From contig JBCDJJ010000071.1 of NCBI GenBank assembly GCA_038747915.1, positions 1 through 18,661 of the forward strand: a DNA stretch of 18,661 nt. The letters run 5' to 3'. This document shows, piece by piece, positions 6,982 through 16,043 of the stretch (position 1 is the stretch's first letter; the number at the start of each line of letters is the position of its first letter). Both the position numbers and the translations under genes were made by a program. Below the pieces are notes generated by a model. That model saw only the letters and a program-made list of their open reading frames with translations. It was not told the DNA's origin and ran no database searches. The stretch comes from JBCDAP01 sp038747915. Its GTDB lineage: Bacteria; Planctomycetota; Phycisphaerae; Phycisphaerales; UBA1924.

Positions 6982-8440
6982 GGCGAACAGCGATCGCCGA
7001 GCGATCATCTTAGAGACACCGGTTCGATCGGCTCGCGTGGTGTCGAGCTGCTGCGAGCGTGCGCACGCGGCGGGCGTGCGCCGGGGCATGCCGGTCGCGC
7101 ACGCGCGGGCACTCTTCGAGACGGAGGACGTGCGGGTGCTGCCGGCGCGCCCCGATCAGGACCGCGCAGCGTTGCGATCGCTCGCGGTCTGGGCGCACCG
7201 GTTCTCGCCGGTGGTGGCGCTCGATGACACCTGTGATGAGCCCGACACGCTGCTGCTGGATGTCACCGGGTGTGCGCGGGTGTTCGGAGACGAGTGGACG
7301 CTTGCTCGGGCTGCCCACCGCGAGCTGGCTCGGCTGGCCGTGCGGGCACGTGTGGCGATCGCGCCCAGCTTCGGGAGTGCCTGGGCGGTCGCGCGGTACG
7401 GGCCGAATAGGGTCGAGGTTGTCGAAGAGGGCGCTCTGCGCGACGCGCTGGCCTCGATCCCGATGTCCGCGTTGCGGCTGGACGAAGAGACCGTGTCGTC
7501 GCTCGCAGAGCTCGGGCTGGAGCGGGTTGAGCACGTGCTCGATCTGCCGCGATCGGCGTTGCCGTCCCGGTTCGGCGAGGCGGCGCTGCATCGCTTGGAT
7601 CAGGCCTGTGGTCAGGCGATCGAGACCATCGTACCGGTGCGGCCGGTGCCTCCGCCGGGCATCGAGCGGGTGTTCGACGGGCCGACCGATCGTGTGGATG
7701 CCATCGAGCTGACCGTGCGGGAGCTGCTGGGCGAGATCGCCGAGGTGCTCACGGCGCGGGGGTGCGGCGCGTGCCGGATCGAGATCGAGCTGGTGCGCTC
7801 TGATCTACCCCCCGAGTGCCTCTCGATCGTGATGGGGCGTCCTTCGAGGGATGCGAAGCATCTGTGGTCGCTCATCCGCCCGAAGCTCGAGCGTGCCTGC
7901 CTGGGGTTCGGTGTGGAGGCGGTCCGTGTGCATGCGAAGTCGGTCCGTCCGCTCCGGCACGAGCAGCAGGAGGCCGCGTTCAACTCGGGTCGTGCGAGCG
8001 ATGTCGAGATTCGTCGCGCAACAGAACAATTGCTCGACACGCTCGGCAACCGTCTTGGGGTTGATCGCGTGCTCCGTGCCCGCGCGGTGGAGTCTCATCT
8101 CCCGGAACGCGCGTTCGTCATGGAGCCGGCGTCGAGCAGGTCGCCGCGTGGGCAGGCTGCGGTGGCTTCCAAAGATCGGCCCACCGTGCTGTTCGATCGC
8201 CCGGTGCCCGCCGAGGTGGTGGCGCTCACGCCCGATGGCCCCGTGCACCGTGTGCGGTGGCGGCACGGCGAGCACGCAGTCATCGCCTCGATCGGCCCCG
8301 AGCGGATCGCAGGCGAGTGGTGGCGCGGGCCGGGTTCGACGCGGGACTACTTCAAGGTTCGGTGCGAGGACGGCCGGTGGGTGTGGCTGGCCCGCACGGT
8401 CGAGGGCCGGCGGTGGTTCGTGCACGGCGTGTGGGCGTGA
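6917..8440 (+). CDS. imuB: ImuB, Y-family DNA polymerase-like mutasome hub protein
   Basis: This protein of about 507 aa starts MAIWLAMWPIDRLRR, as ImuB proteins do. It continues with the DinB-like palm and fingers (SSCCERAHAAGVRRGMPVAHARAL, then VVALDDTCDEPDTLLLDVTGCARVFGDE), a helix-hairpin-helix region (LAELGLERVEHVLDLPRSALPSRFG) and a little-finger-like region. It ends with the characteristic RDYFKVRCEDGRWVWLAR...WFVHGVWA. In the family ImuB is not a functional polymerase; it recruits ImuA, DnaE2 and the sliding clamp. I did not find an obvious clamp-binding QxxLxxF motif. ATG 6917 is chosen from the N-terminal motif. The frame is open further upstream, with other ATGs at 6779 and 6881. 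The start lies inside imuA, and the stop is 3 bases before dnaE2. Confidence 0.9.
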   Translation: MAIWLAMWPIDRLRRRERGAPEANSDRRAIILETPVRSARVVSSCCERAHAAGVRRGMPVAHARALFETEDVRVLPARPDQDRAALRSLAVWAHRFSPVVALDDTCDEPDTLLLDVTGCARVFGDEWTLARAAHRELARLAVRARVAIAPSFGSAWAVARYGPNRVEVVEEGALRDALASIPMSALRLDEETVSSLAELGLERVEHVLDLPRSALPSRFGEAALHRLDQACGQAIETIVPVRPVPPPGIERVFDGPTDRVDAIELTVRELLGEIAEVLTARGCGACRIEIELVRSDLPPECLSIVMGRPSRDAKHLWSLIRPKLERACLGFGVEAVRVHAKSVRPLRHEQQEAAFNSGRASDVEIRRATEQLLDTLGNRLGVDRVLRARAVESHLPERAFVMEPASSRSPRGQAAVASKDRPTVLFDRPVPAEVVALTPDGPVHRVRWRHGEHAVIASIGPERIAGEWWRGPGSTRDYFKVRCEDGRWVWLARTVEGRRWFVHGVWA

Positions 8441-8443
8441 GCG

Positions 8444-11400
8444 ATGCCTGAGGACGAGTTCCCCAAAGTCCGCCCGCACCCAGCAAAGAGCAATGCCGAT
8501 GAGGCTGGGTGTTGCTCCTACACACCGGCCGAGGTTGGCTACGCCGAGCTGGCGGTCACGAGCAACTTCACATTCCTCACCGGGGCCAGCCACCCCGAGG
8601 AACTCGTCGAACGCGCCGCGGCCCTCGGGCATCGAGCGGCAGCGATCGCCGACACGAACACACTGAGCGGCATCGTGCGCGCGCACGTCGCGGCGAAGCA
8701 GGTGGGCATCCCGCTCGCGGTCGGGTGCCGGCTCGTGCTGAGCGATGCCCCGGACATCCTGGTCTATCCGACCACCCGCGCCGCGTACGCCCGGCTCTGC
8801 CGGCTGCTCACGCTCGGCAAGCGGCGAGCGCCCAAGGGTGAGTGCCATCTCGCGCTGAGCGATCTGATCGAGTACAGCGAGGGGTTGCTCGCGATCGTCG
8901 AGCCACCCGAAGAGGTCGATGAGGCCTTCAGCGAAGCAGTCCGCCGGCTTCGAGACGTCTTCGATGCCGATCGGCTCTCGGTCGCAGCATCGACCACCTC
9001 TCGCGGGGACGATGCGGCGTGGGTTGCTCGGATCGCAGAGGTTGGCTCGCGCACAGGTGTGCCAGTGGTTGCGACGAACGGCGTGCTGTACCACGACCCG
9101 GGTCGCCGGCCGTTGCAAGATGTGCTCACCTGCATCCGCACCGGGTGCACGATCGAGCGGGCCGGCTTTAGGCTCCACGCCAACGCCGAGCGGCACCTCA
9201 AGCCGCCCGATGAGATGGCCAGACTCTTTGTGCAGTACCCGGGCGCGATCGAACGCAGCGTGGCCATCGCCGAGCGAGCCAGCGCGTTCAGCCTCGACGA
9301 GCTGCGGTACGAGTACCCGGTGGAGCCGTGCCCGCCTGGCCTGTCGCCGACCGACTACCTGCGGCGTGAAGCATGGAATGGCGCGGCGCGGCGATACCCG
9401 AAGTACATCCCAGATCGCACACGAGCCGCGCTCGAGCACGAACTCGCCCTGATCGCCGAGCTCGGGTACGAGGCCTACTTCCTCACCTGCTACGACATCG
9501 TGACCTTCGCCCGCTCGCGCGACATCCTGTGCCAGGGCCGGGGCGGGGCGGCCAACTCGGCGGTGTGCTACTGCCTGGGCGTCACCGAGGTCGATCCCTC
9601 GACGCACAGCCTGCTCTTCGAGCGGTTCATCAGCCGCGAGCGGAACGAGCCGCCGGACATCGACATCGACTTCGAGCACGAGCGCCGCGAGGAGGTGCTG
9701 CAGTACATCTACGACAAGTACGGAAGGGACCGAGCCGCGATGACCGCCGAGGTCATCAGCTACCGCGGCCGGAGTGCGGTCCGCGAGGTGGGCAAGGCCA
9801 TGGGCCTGCCCGAGGACTGCCTCGATGCGCTGGCGAAGAACCTCGACCGATGGGGCGAAGCGACCACCGACGAGCGTGTCCGCGAGGTCGGCCTCAACCC
9901 GCACGACCGCACCATCCGCCGGGTCATCCACCTCACCCAGCAGCTCGTCGGCTTCCCGCGGCACCTCTCCCAGCATGTGGGCGGCATGGTCATCACCCGC
10001 GGCCCGCTGCACGACCTTGTGCCCATCGAGAACGCCGCGATGGACGACCGGACGGTGATCGAGTGGGACAAGGACGACATCGACGCGATGGGCATGCTCA
10101 AGGTGGACTGCCTGGGCCTCGGGATGCTGACGTGCCTGCGACGGGCGTTCGCGCTGCTCGGTGACACGGGTGTGCGCGCGCCGAGTGGAACACCGCTCAC
10201 GATCGCCCATGTGATGGACAAGGAATCACCGGACGACGCGGTGTACGAGATGATCGGTCACGCCGACACGATCGGCGTGTTCCAGATTGAGAGCCGAGCG
10301 CAGATGTCGATGCTGCCGCGGCTCAAGCCACGGTGCTTCTACGATCTCGTGATCGAGGTCGCGATTGTGCGTCCGGGACCGATCCAGGGCGGCATGGTGC
10401 ACCCGTATCTCCGCCGACGCGAGGGGAGTGAAGCGGTCGAGTACCCCTCTGACGCGGTCAGGGATGTGCTCGAGCGCACGCTCGGCGTGCCGCTGTTCCA
10501 AGAGCAGGCGATGCAGCTCGCCATCGTGGCCGCGGGCTTCACGCCCGACCAGGCCGACGGGCTCCGCCGGGCGATGGCCTCGTGGAAGCGCAAGGGCAAC
10601 GCCATCTACCGGTACGGGCAGCAGCTGATCGATGGCATGCTGAAGAATGGCTACGACCACGACTTCGCGGTCCGGTGCTTCGACCAGATCAAGGGCTTCA
10701 GCGAGTACGGCTTCCCCGAGTCGCACGCGGCGAGCTTCGCCATCCTGGTCTACGTCTCGGCGTGGCTCAAGCGGCACCACCCCGCGGCGTTCGCTGCGGC
10801 GCTCATCAACAGTCAGCCGATGGGCTTCTACGCGCCGGCTCAGATCGTCCGCGATGCCACCGACCACGGCGTCGACGTGCGGCCCATCGACGTGAACCAC
10901 AGCCGGTGGGACTGCACGCTCGAGGATGGCGGCCGTGTGCTCCGTCTCGGCATGCGATTGGCCAAGGGCATGCCGCACGCCGATGCCGATCTGATCGCCG
11001 GGGCGGTTCGCCAGCACGGTGCCTTCCACACCGTCGAGTCGCTCTGGCGCCAGTCGGGCGCCAGCACGCGCTCGTTGCGGGCGCTGGCGCGGGCGGATGC
11101 CTTTGGTTCGATGGGGCTCGATCGGCGGCGGGCGCAGTGGCAGATCAAGCCGCTCCGCGACGAGTCGCTGCCGTTGTTCGAGCATGTCGATGCAGAAGGA
11201 CGAGAGGATGCCGGTCTGGACCGCCTGCCAGTACCTGATGCGGTGAGCTGTGTGATCGACGACTACAGCTCGGTCGGCCTCTCGCTCAAGGCCCACCCGG
11301 TCTCGTTCGTGCGGCGTCACCTGGACGAGATCGGCGTGATCCCCGCGGCCACGCTCCGCCACCCGAGTCAGTGCCCGCAGGGCCGCCAAGTCCGCATCGC

Positions 11401-11665
11401 GGGGCTCGTGCTCTGCCGTCAGCGTCCCGGCACCGCCTCAGGCGTCGTCTTCATCACACTCGAAGATGAGACCGGCATCGCCAACCTGATCGTCTGGCGG
11501 GACGTGTTCGACCGCCACCGCCGCGTCGCCCGTTTGAGCACCATGCTGGTCGCGGATGGGCGGGTTGAACGGAGCGGCGAGGTGGTGCACCTGCACGTCT
11601 CGGGGCTGCACTCGCTCGATGAACGGCTGCCGGCGCTGGCCCAGGCGTCGAGGGATTTTCACTGA
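8444..11665 (+). CDS. dnaE2: Error-prone DNA polymerase DnaE2 (ImuC)
   Basis: This 1073-aa C-family DNA polymerase carries out translesion, mutagenic synthesis with ImuA and ImuB. The N-terminal PHP domain begins YAELAVTSNFTFLTGAS (33-49). The His metal ligands found in replicative DnaE are absent there, as is typical for DnaE2. The palm carries PDIDIDFEHERR (404-415) and KVDCLGLGM with Asp555, giving the three catalytic acidic positions. The segment ETIGVFQIESRAQMSMLPRLKP-like, about 610-630, and FPESHAASFAILVYVSAWLKRHHPAAFAAALINSQPMG-like, about 755-790, are family hallmarks. An OB-fold lies near 981-1017. The length is within the DnaE2 range (about 1000-1100), shorter than DnaE1. It starts 3 bases after imuB's stop, so translation is probably coupled. 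It is the last gene of the cassette, with no clear intrinsic terminator after it. Confidence 0.96.
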   Translation: MPEDEFPKVRPHPAKSNADEAGCCSYTPAEVGYAELAVTSNFTFLTGASHPEELVERAAALGHRAAAIADTNTLSGIVRAHVAAKQVGIPLAVGCRLVLSDAPDILVYPTTRAAYARLCRLLTLGKRRAPKGECHLALSDLIEYSEGLLAIVEPPEEVDEAFSEAVRRLRDVFDADRLSVAASTTSRGDDAAWVARIAEVGSRTGVPVVATNGVLYHDPGRRPLQDVLTCIRTGCTIERAGFRLHANAERHLKPPDEMARLFVQYPGAIERSVAIAERASAFSLDELRYEYPVEPCPPGLSPTDYLRREAWNGAARRYPKYIPDRTRAALEHELALIAELGYEAYFLTCYDIVTFARSRDILCQGRGGAANSAVCYCLGVTEVDPSTHSLLFERFISRERNEPPDIDIDFEHERREEVLQYIYDKYGRDRAAMTAEVISYRGRSAVREVGKAMGLPEDCLDALAKNLDRWGEATTDERVREVGLNPHDRTIRRVIHLTQQLVGFPRHLSQHVGGMVITRGPLHDLVPIENAAMDDRTVIEWDKDDIDAMGMLKVDCLGLGMLTCLRRAFALLGDTGVRAPSGTPLTIAHVMDKESPDDAVYEMIGHADTIGVFQIESRAQMSMLPRLKPRCFYDLVIEVAIVRPGPIQGGMVHPYLRRREGSEAVEYPSDAVRDVLERTLGVPLFQEQAMQLAIVAAGFTPDQADGLRRAMASWKRKGNAIYRYGQQLIDGMLKNGYDHDFAVRCFDQIKGFSEYGFPESHAASFAILVYVSAWLKRHHPAAFAAALINSQPMGFYAPAQIVRDATDHGVDVRPIDVNHSRWDCTLEDGGRVLRLGMRLAKGMPHADADLIAGAVRQHGAFHTVESLWRQSGASTRSLRALARADAFGSMGLDRRRAQWQIKPLRDESLPLFEHVDAEGREDAGLDRLPVPDAVSCVIDDYSSVGLSLKAHPVSFVRRHLDEIGVIPAATLRHPSQCPQGRQVRIAGLVLCRQRPGTASGVVFITLEDETGIANLIVWRDVFDRHRRVARLSTMLVADGRVERSGEVVHLHVSGLHSLDERLPALAQASRDFH

Positions 11666-11843
11666 CGGGCGCCGCCTAGCCAGAACCCATCATCTCGCGA
11701 GATAGAGGCCGAAGTGCTACGTCCCCGAGTCTGAAGCACTCAGCGATCGACCCGCGCTCGTATCATCGCCGGGCATCGATGCGTATGGAGTCGCTGTTTC
11801 GCGAGATCGACACCCAGACACCCATCAACGGAGGGTCGCAGCG

Positions 11844-13352
11844 ATGGGATGGCTCTCATCCTGGTTCGGTGACAAGGGCTCGCAGCGCGATACCGACCAC
11901 GACCGGAGCGCTACCCCGGACCTGTGGCCGCTCGATCAGCGTCTGCTCCGCCTGAGCGCCGTTGACGAGTGGACGATCGGCGACGCCTTCACCGGGACAC
12001 AGATCTTCGGCGACACGGGCTCGGGCAAGACCAGCGGCTCCGGCCTGGCCATCTCGCGGGCCATGCTCAAGGCCGGCTTCGGCGGCCTCGTGCTGACCGA
12101 CAAGTCCGATGAGACCGACCGCTGGCGGGAACTCATGGCGAGCGTGGGCCGCTCGGACGACCTCGTCGTGTTCGGGCCCGAGCAGCCCCATCGCTTCAAC
12201 TTCCTGGAGTACGAGCGCACACGAGATACCCGAGGGGGCGGCCTCACGGACAACATCGTCGAGCTGTTCGTCGCTGCGATGACCGTCGCGGAGGATGGCG
12301 ACGGCAAGAAATCGGGTGAGGACTTCTGGAACCGGGCCCAGCGCCAGCTGCTCCGCAACACCATCGACCTGATCCGCCTCGCCGATGCCGAGCTGAGCGT
12401 CGAGACCATGAACCGTGTGATCTCCTCCGCGCCCACGTGCCGCGAGCAGCTGCACGATCCCTCGTGGCGCGAGCGGTCGTACTTGTTCTCGTTGCTGGTG
12501 GCGGCGGATGAAGATGCGAACCTGAGCTCTTCGGACCGCAAGGACCTCGACACCACGGCCGAGTTCTGGTGCAGCCAGTACTGCGACACGATCCCAGACG
12601 TGACCCGCGGGAACATCGTGCAGACCTTCACCACACTCGCCGACGGCTTCCTCCGCGGGACACTGCGGGAACTCTTCTGCACCGACCTCACGATTCGCCC
12701 CGAGCTGTGCACGGAGGGCAAGGTGATCGTGCTCGACCTGCCGAACAAGCAGTTCCACCAGCTCGGCCGCGTGGCGCAGGTGCTCTTCAAGCTGTGCTGG
12801 CAGCGGGCGGTCGAGCAACAGTCTCGCGGGGATCGGGACCGACCGCTGTTTTTGTGGATCGACGAGGCGCAGTTCTTCATCACCCCCAAGGAAGCCGAGT
12901 TCGTGCAGACGGTCCGCTCGCACCGGGTGGCGTGCGTGTACCTCACCCAGTCGCGCTCGAACTACGTCAACGCGGTCGGGGAGGGCCGGGCCGAGGCCGT
13001 CAAGAGCTTCCTCGGTGTGACCAAGAACAAGATCTTCCACTGCAACGGCGATCCCGACACCAACGAGTGGGCCCAGCGGGTGATCGCCCAGGAATGGCGG
13101 ACGCAGACCAGCTTCGGGCAGAACCGCACGCGTGCCAACACCGGCGGCGCGCAGGAATCGACCACCACGTCCCGCCAGTTGGAGTTCCGCGTGCTGGCGA
13201 GCGAGTTCGCGGCGCTGCGGTCGGGTGGGCCCATGAACGATGGTGTGATCGAGGCGGTCTGGTTTATCTCAGGGCGGCGTTTTTGGGCGGACGGCCAGGA
13301 CTCGAACTTCATACGGGTCCGGTTCGTTCAAGATCTTGGTTCGGCCGGGTAG
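11844..13352 (+). CDS. VirD4/TraD-like P-loop ATPase (type IV coupling protein family), soluble
   Basis: This 502-aa protein has a Walker A motif FGDTGSGKTSGSG (about 55-67), a Walker B motif LFLWIDEAQFF (about 334-344, Asp340-Glu341) and YLTQSRSNYVNAVG soon after. That arrangement is typical of the TraG/VirD4/TraD (TraM-recognition) ATPase family, which pump DNA or protein substrates in conjugation. Unlike conventional coupling proteins it has no N-terminal membrane helices, so it would be soluble or tethered by a partner. No relaxase, VirB4 or other mating-pair gene is in the window. It therefore may be a remnant of an integrative element or serve another transport or DNA-handling role. The start at ATG 11844 is supported by GGAGGG about 8 bases upstream. 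It ends 8 bases from the convergent membrane-protein gene. Confidence 0.85.
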   Translation: MGWLSSWFGDKGSQRDTDHDRSATPDLWPLDQRLLRLSAVDEWTIGDAFTGTQIFGDTGSGKTSGSGLAISRAMLKAGFGGLVLTDKSDETDRWRELMASVGRSDDLVVFGPEQPHRFNFLEYERTRDTRGGGLTDNIVELFVAAMTVAEDGDGKKSGEDFWNRAQRQLLRNTIDLIRLADAELSVETMNRVISSAPTCREQLHDPSWRERSYLFSLLVAADEDANLSSSDRKDLDTTAEFWCSQYCDTIPDVTRGNIVQTFTTLADGFLRGTLRELFCTDLTIRPELCTEGKVIVLDLPNKQFHQLGRVAQVLFKLCWQRAVEQQSRGDRDRPLFLWIDEAQFFITPKEAEFVQTVRSHRVACVYLTQSRSNYVNAVGEGRAEAVKSFLGVTKNKIFHCNGDPDTNEWAQRVIAQEWRTQTSFGQNRTRANTGGAQESTTTSRQLEFRVLASEFAALRSGGPMNDGVIEAVWFISGRRFWADGQDSNFIRVRFVQDLGSAG

Positions 13353-13360
13353 ACGCGGGT

Positions 13361-14074
13361 CTATTCGTCCACATCGTGGAACCGCGACCGTCGAGACATG
13401 CGGGGCACCATGCTGTTCCAGTAGAGCCTTCGAGAGAGCTCGTCGACCATACCTCGTGTGGCGGTCTCATCCATCACGTTGATCTGTGTCGAGACCTCCC
13501 ACCTCGCCAGCATTGCGGCGATCTTTGACTCAACCGAGTCCACGACCATCGCGAACATCAGGAGGATGGCGACCCAGAACGCCCCCGGGACAACGAAGAG
13601 CACCATGCCCAGCAGGAAGACAGCGGCACGAAGCGAGGCGTGACGGTTGCGAATCGGTCTCTTGCCAAACCGGAGCCTGTCGAGGAAGTCGCATCGCTCC
13701 CCGAGGCTGTCGCCGAGCTGGTTGGTAGGGATCCACTCTTCTTTGCGATGGCGGGCGACCATGAGCCGGATCTCGTGAGCGAACTTGATCAGCAGCACGG
13801 TCCAGAAGGCCAGCAGGATGTCGCCGTCGATGGCGTTGCTGACGTAGACCAACGGGAGCACGATCGCCGAGAGCAGCGGGAAGCTGAGCATGGCGAGCGA
13901 GTTCCACGCCAGGTTGGTGCGGAGGATCAGATCGGCCAGCCCGCCGAAGAGCAAAGTCGACACGGCCGAGACCACGAACAGAAGGCCGGTCCCGACGATC
14001 CAGGCGAGGCGGAACAGCTGCCACAGGAGCTTGAAGACGTTGTCGCTGAGCTCGTCGTCGACGGTGCGGGCCAT
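13361..14074 (-). CDS. Multi-pass membrane protein of unknown function
   Basis: This 237-aa protein does not match any family I recognise. Hydrophobic segments lie at about residues 22-46, 58-79, 85-100 and 150-178, giving three or four membrane spans. A basic, soluble stretch (106-148) separates the third and fourth. The C-terminal 60 residues are charged and probably cytoplasmic. ATG 14074 is supported by AGAGGA about 8 bases upstream. It lies 28 bases after the upstream coiled-coil gene on the same strand, so the two form an operon and may act together at the membrane. It converges on the VirD4-like ATPase gene; a link to that protein is only a guess from proximity. Confidence 0.8.
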   Translation of the reverse strand: MARTVDDELSDNVFKLLWQLFRLAWIVGTGLLFVVSAVSTLLFGGLADLILRTNLAWNSLAMLSFPLLSAIVLPLVYVSNAIDGDILLAFWTVLLIKFAHEIRLMVARHRKEEWIPTNQLGDSLGERCDFLDRLRFGKRPIRNRHASLRAAVFLLGMVLFVVPGAFWVAILLMFAMVVDSVESKIAAMLARWEVSTQINVMDETATRGMVDELSRRLYWNSMVPRMSRRSRFHDVDE

Positions 14075-14102
14075 GCGGCGTTCCTCTCGATCGAGCGCGG
14101 CT

Positions 14103-15011
14103 TCACTCCGGCGAAATCAGCACATCCTCGAAGACGAACACCGTGTCCCGATCATCGAGCTCGATCTCAAACTGGATACGCCGGCACAGCAGAGAAGAGT
14201 CTTCGTTGGCTCTGAAGACATAGACGTACCGCATCGGAAGACCGGACGAGATCCGAAAGCTCATGTTCGTCCGTCCCAGGTCCTCGCCGACAAGACCCGT
14301 GAAACCCCCTTGCTTGATCCGTCTTCCATCGGCGGTGATGATCTGGTTCTGCGAGCGCTCGTAGGGCAGGACGACTCTGACCCGTCCCTCGCCGGCGGTG
14401 TTCTTGGTGATCATCAACTCGAATTCGATGCCCTCGGACACGATGGTGTGGCGGAGAATCTCCAATGTGTACCCGGCCTGGGTGGAGACCAGGAGCGGGG
14501 CGGGCGGGACGAGCTCGATCGCCTCGCCGCTCGCGACGGCGGCGTTGCTCGCCTGGGTCGGTGCCATGCCCCCGGCGGGCGTGCCGGTCGGCGCCCCTGC
14601 GGCCGCCGGTGCCGATCGAACGAGCGCGATCGACCGCTCGATGGCGGTGAGTTGTCGGCGGATCGCCGTGAGCTCGCGGACGGCGGTGTCGTTGCTGTTC
14701 GCCTGCCCATCGCGAGCGAGCTGCTCGCGCAGCCCGACAATGTCCTGCCCGATCTGCTCGATGGTCTTCAGTGAGCTCAACGGTTCGAGCATGTTCGTGA
14801 ACTCGTCCATCTGCGAGGCGACTTCGCTGCGGACGAGCCCCGGGAGCCGCTGATCGAACGCATCGATCTGCTGCATGGACGCGTTCGCCTCGCGAAGCGG
14901 TCCCCCGAAGCGGAGCGAGACCACCATGAAGAACACGATGCAGATCACGATCGACGGCAGCATGGCGAACCAGTCCTTGAGCGACGCCCCGCGCGGTGGC
15001 TGTGGTTCCAT
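14103..15011 (-). CDS. Single-pass membrane protein with coiled coil and C-terminal beta-rich domain, unknown function
   Basis: This 302-aa protein has a short N-terminal tail and a membrane segment at about 16-33 (MLPSIVICIVFFMVVSLRF). A long helical stretch with coiled-coil character follows (about 80-132), then an Ala/Pro/Gly/Thr-rich linker (133-165) and a beta-rich domain (about 180-300) rich in alternating hydrophobics. ATG 15011 is chosen over the longer open frame (from 15086) because GGAG lies 9 bases upstream and the extension is poor in composition. The layout suggests an anchored protein with a periplasmic sensory or scaffolding domain. I cannot name a family. It is the first gene of a two-gene operon. 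Confidence 0.8.
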   Translation of the reverse strand: MEPQPPRGASLKDWFAMLPSIVICIVFFMVVSLRFGGPLREANASMQQIDAFDQRLPGLVRSEVASQMDEFTNMLEPLSSLKTIEQIGQDIVGLREQLARDGQANSNDTAVRELTAIRRQLTAIERSIALVRSAPAAAGAPTGTPAGGMAPTQASNAAVASGEAIELVPPAPLLVSTQAGYTLEILRHTIVSEGIEFELMITKNTAGEGRVRVVLPYERSQNQIITADGRRIKQGGFTGLVGEDLGRTNMSFRISSGLPMRYVYVFRANEDSSLLCRRIQFEIELDDRDTVFVFEDVLISPE

Positions 15012-15384
15012 CTGTCTCACTCCGTGATGGCTCCACAGACCGTGGAGCGGTTCGAGGTTTAAATGAAGATGCGCTTTAGAACTCACAAGTCCAGCGGATT
15101 GCGCTGCCGGCGCGGGATCACCGTCGGGGTTCGCCAGACCCCTGGCCCCGATGGTGACCCCGCAGAGGCCGCGTCATCGCACACATCCGCGGCCGGATGC
15201 CTCGGATCTCAGAACCCACTGCCGGACGGGTTGATCCCGAGGGGTTCGCGCAAGCGGCGTCGATGTCGGTGCATGCACCACGACACCGGCCTCGCGCATC
15301 GACCGATCGGCACTCGATCACGACACAACCCTGTGGTGGCAACAACCCGTTCCATGCACGCTCAAGTTGCGCTACCCGTCCCCC
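15012..15384. other. Divergent intergenic region between two operons
   Basis: These 373 bases separate the minus-strand membrane operon from the plus-strand HTH gene, so both promoters must lie here. I see no convincing gene. The visible structures are a perfect 12-base palindrome (15268-15279) and a repeated CACGACAC, once just right of the palindrome and once about 35 bases further on. No clear -35/-10 pair could be assigned. Confidence 0.55.
15268..15279. promoter_or_regulatory. Perfect palindrome, candidate operator
   Basis: GGTGCATGCACC is a perfect 12-base palindrome about 105 bases upstream of the HTH gene. It is flanked by TGTCG on the left and CGACA on the right, so the dyad extends outward with a small asymmetry. 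It could bind a dimeric HTH regulator. The assignment rests on symmetry and location only. Confidence 0.35.
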
Positions 15385-15900
15385 ATGAAACTCGCAGATT
15401 GGCTGCACGCGCGCAGCCTCACGCCCGAGCAGCTCCGACGGATGCTCGGTGTGACCAGCCGGAGCACGGTGAACCGGTACCTCGGTGGTGACCGGGTGCC
15501 GCGGCCTCCGATCCTTCACCAGATCCACGACCTCACCGGCGGTGCGGTGACCCTCGAGGACTTCCTTGATCCCACTCCGCCTGAGTGCGCGGCGGTGGTC
15601 CGCGACGTGGGCGGCCGCACCCGGTGGGTCTTCCCGTGGTCGCGCGGCTACGCCCAGGAGCGTGCGTTCATCGAGATGATGCGGTCTCCGCGGGAGGGCG
15701 ACACGCCGAGCGAGCCGCTGACGATGGCGATGGAGACGCTCGGTTCCCGACTTCGCCGCACCCGCCGCGGGCGGTTCCTGCTGGATGGGCGGCCATCGGA
15801 TGCCCGCCGCGTCGTCGCAGCGGCGAACCGGATCCGTGCGGCGAGCGGCGAGCCGCCAATCCCCTACCCCACGGTGCGGAGGCGAGACGATGACCGGTAG
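15385..15900 (+). CDS. Cro/CI-like helix-turn-helix protein, putative regulator
   Basis: This 171-aa protein has an N-terminal lambda-repressor-like HTH (about residues 1-50, LADWLHARSLTPEQLRRMLGVTSRSTVNRYLGGDRVPRPPILHQI). The remainder is basic and of unknown function; it includes RTRWVFPWSRGYAQERAFIEMM and a C-terminal Arg-rich tail. ATG 15385 is preferred over TTG 15367, because the HTH begins directly after the ATG. It lies upstream of the XRE/excisionase/integrase genes on the same strand and probably helps control that module or its own divergent region. An ATG at 15889 overlaps its stop codon, but I doubt that a gene starts there. Confidence 0.8.
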   Translation: MKLADWLHARSLTPEQLRRMLGVTSRSTVNRYLGGDRVPRPPILHQIHDLTGGAVTLEDFLDPTPPECAAVVRDVGGRTRWVFPWSRGYAQERAFIEMMRSPREGDTPSEPLTMAMETLGSRLRRTRRGRFLLDGRPSDARRVVAAANRIRAASGEPPIPYPTVRRRDDDR

Positions 15901-16043
15901 GGATCGCTGTACACCGCCGCGGCGCGCGGATTCGGCGCCACACGAACCCATCAACCCATCGCGTGAGTCGAATGAGTCGTTGACTTCGAGCACCGAGCGC
16001 GCGCGTCCTGAGGGTCACACCACCCTCAACGAAAGGACACGAC

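Noticed and set aside
7805..10210. 801-aa minus-strand frame opposite imuB and dnaE2
   Set aside because: It is an antisense shadow typical of high-GC coding DNA. The plus strand carries clear polymerase motifs over the same bases.
11856..13040. 394-aa minus-strand frame opposite the VirD4-like gene
   Set aside because: It is antisense to a gene with clear Walker motifs and has no domain of its own.
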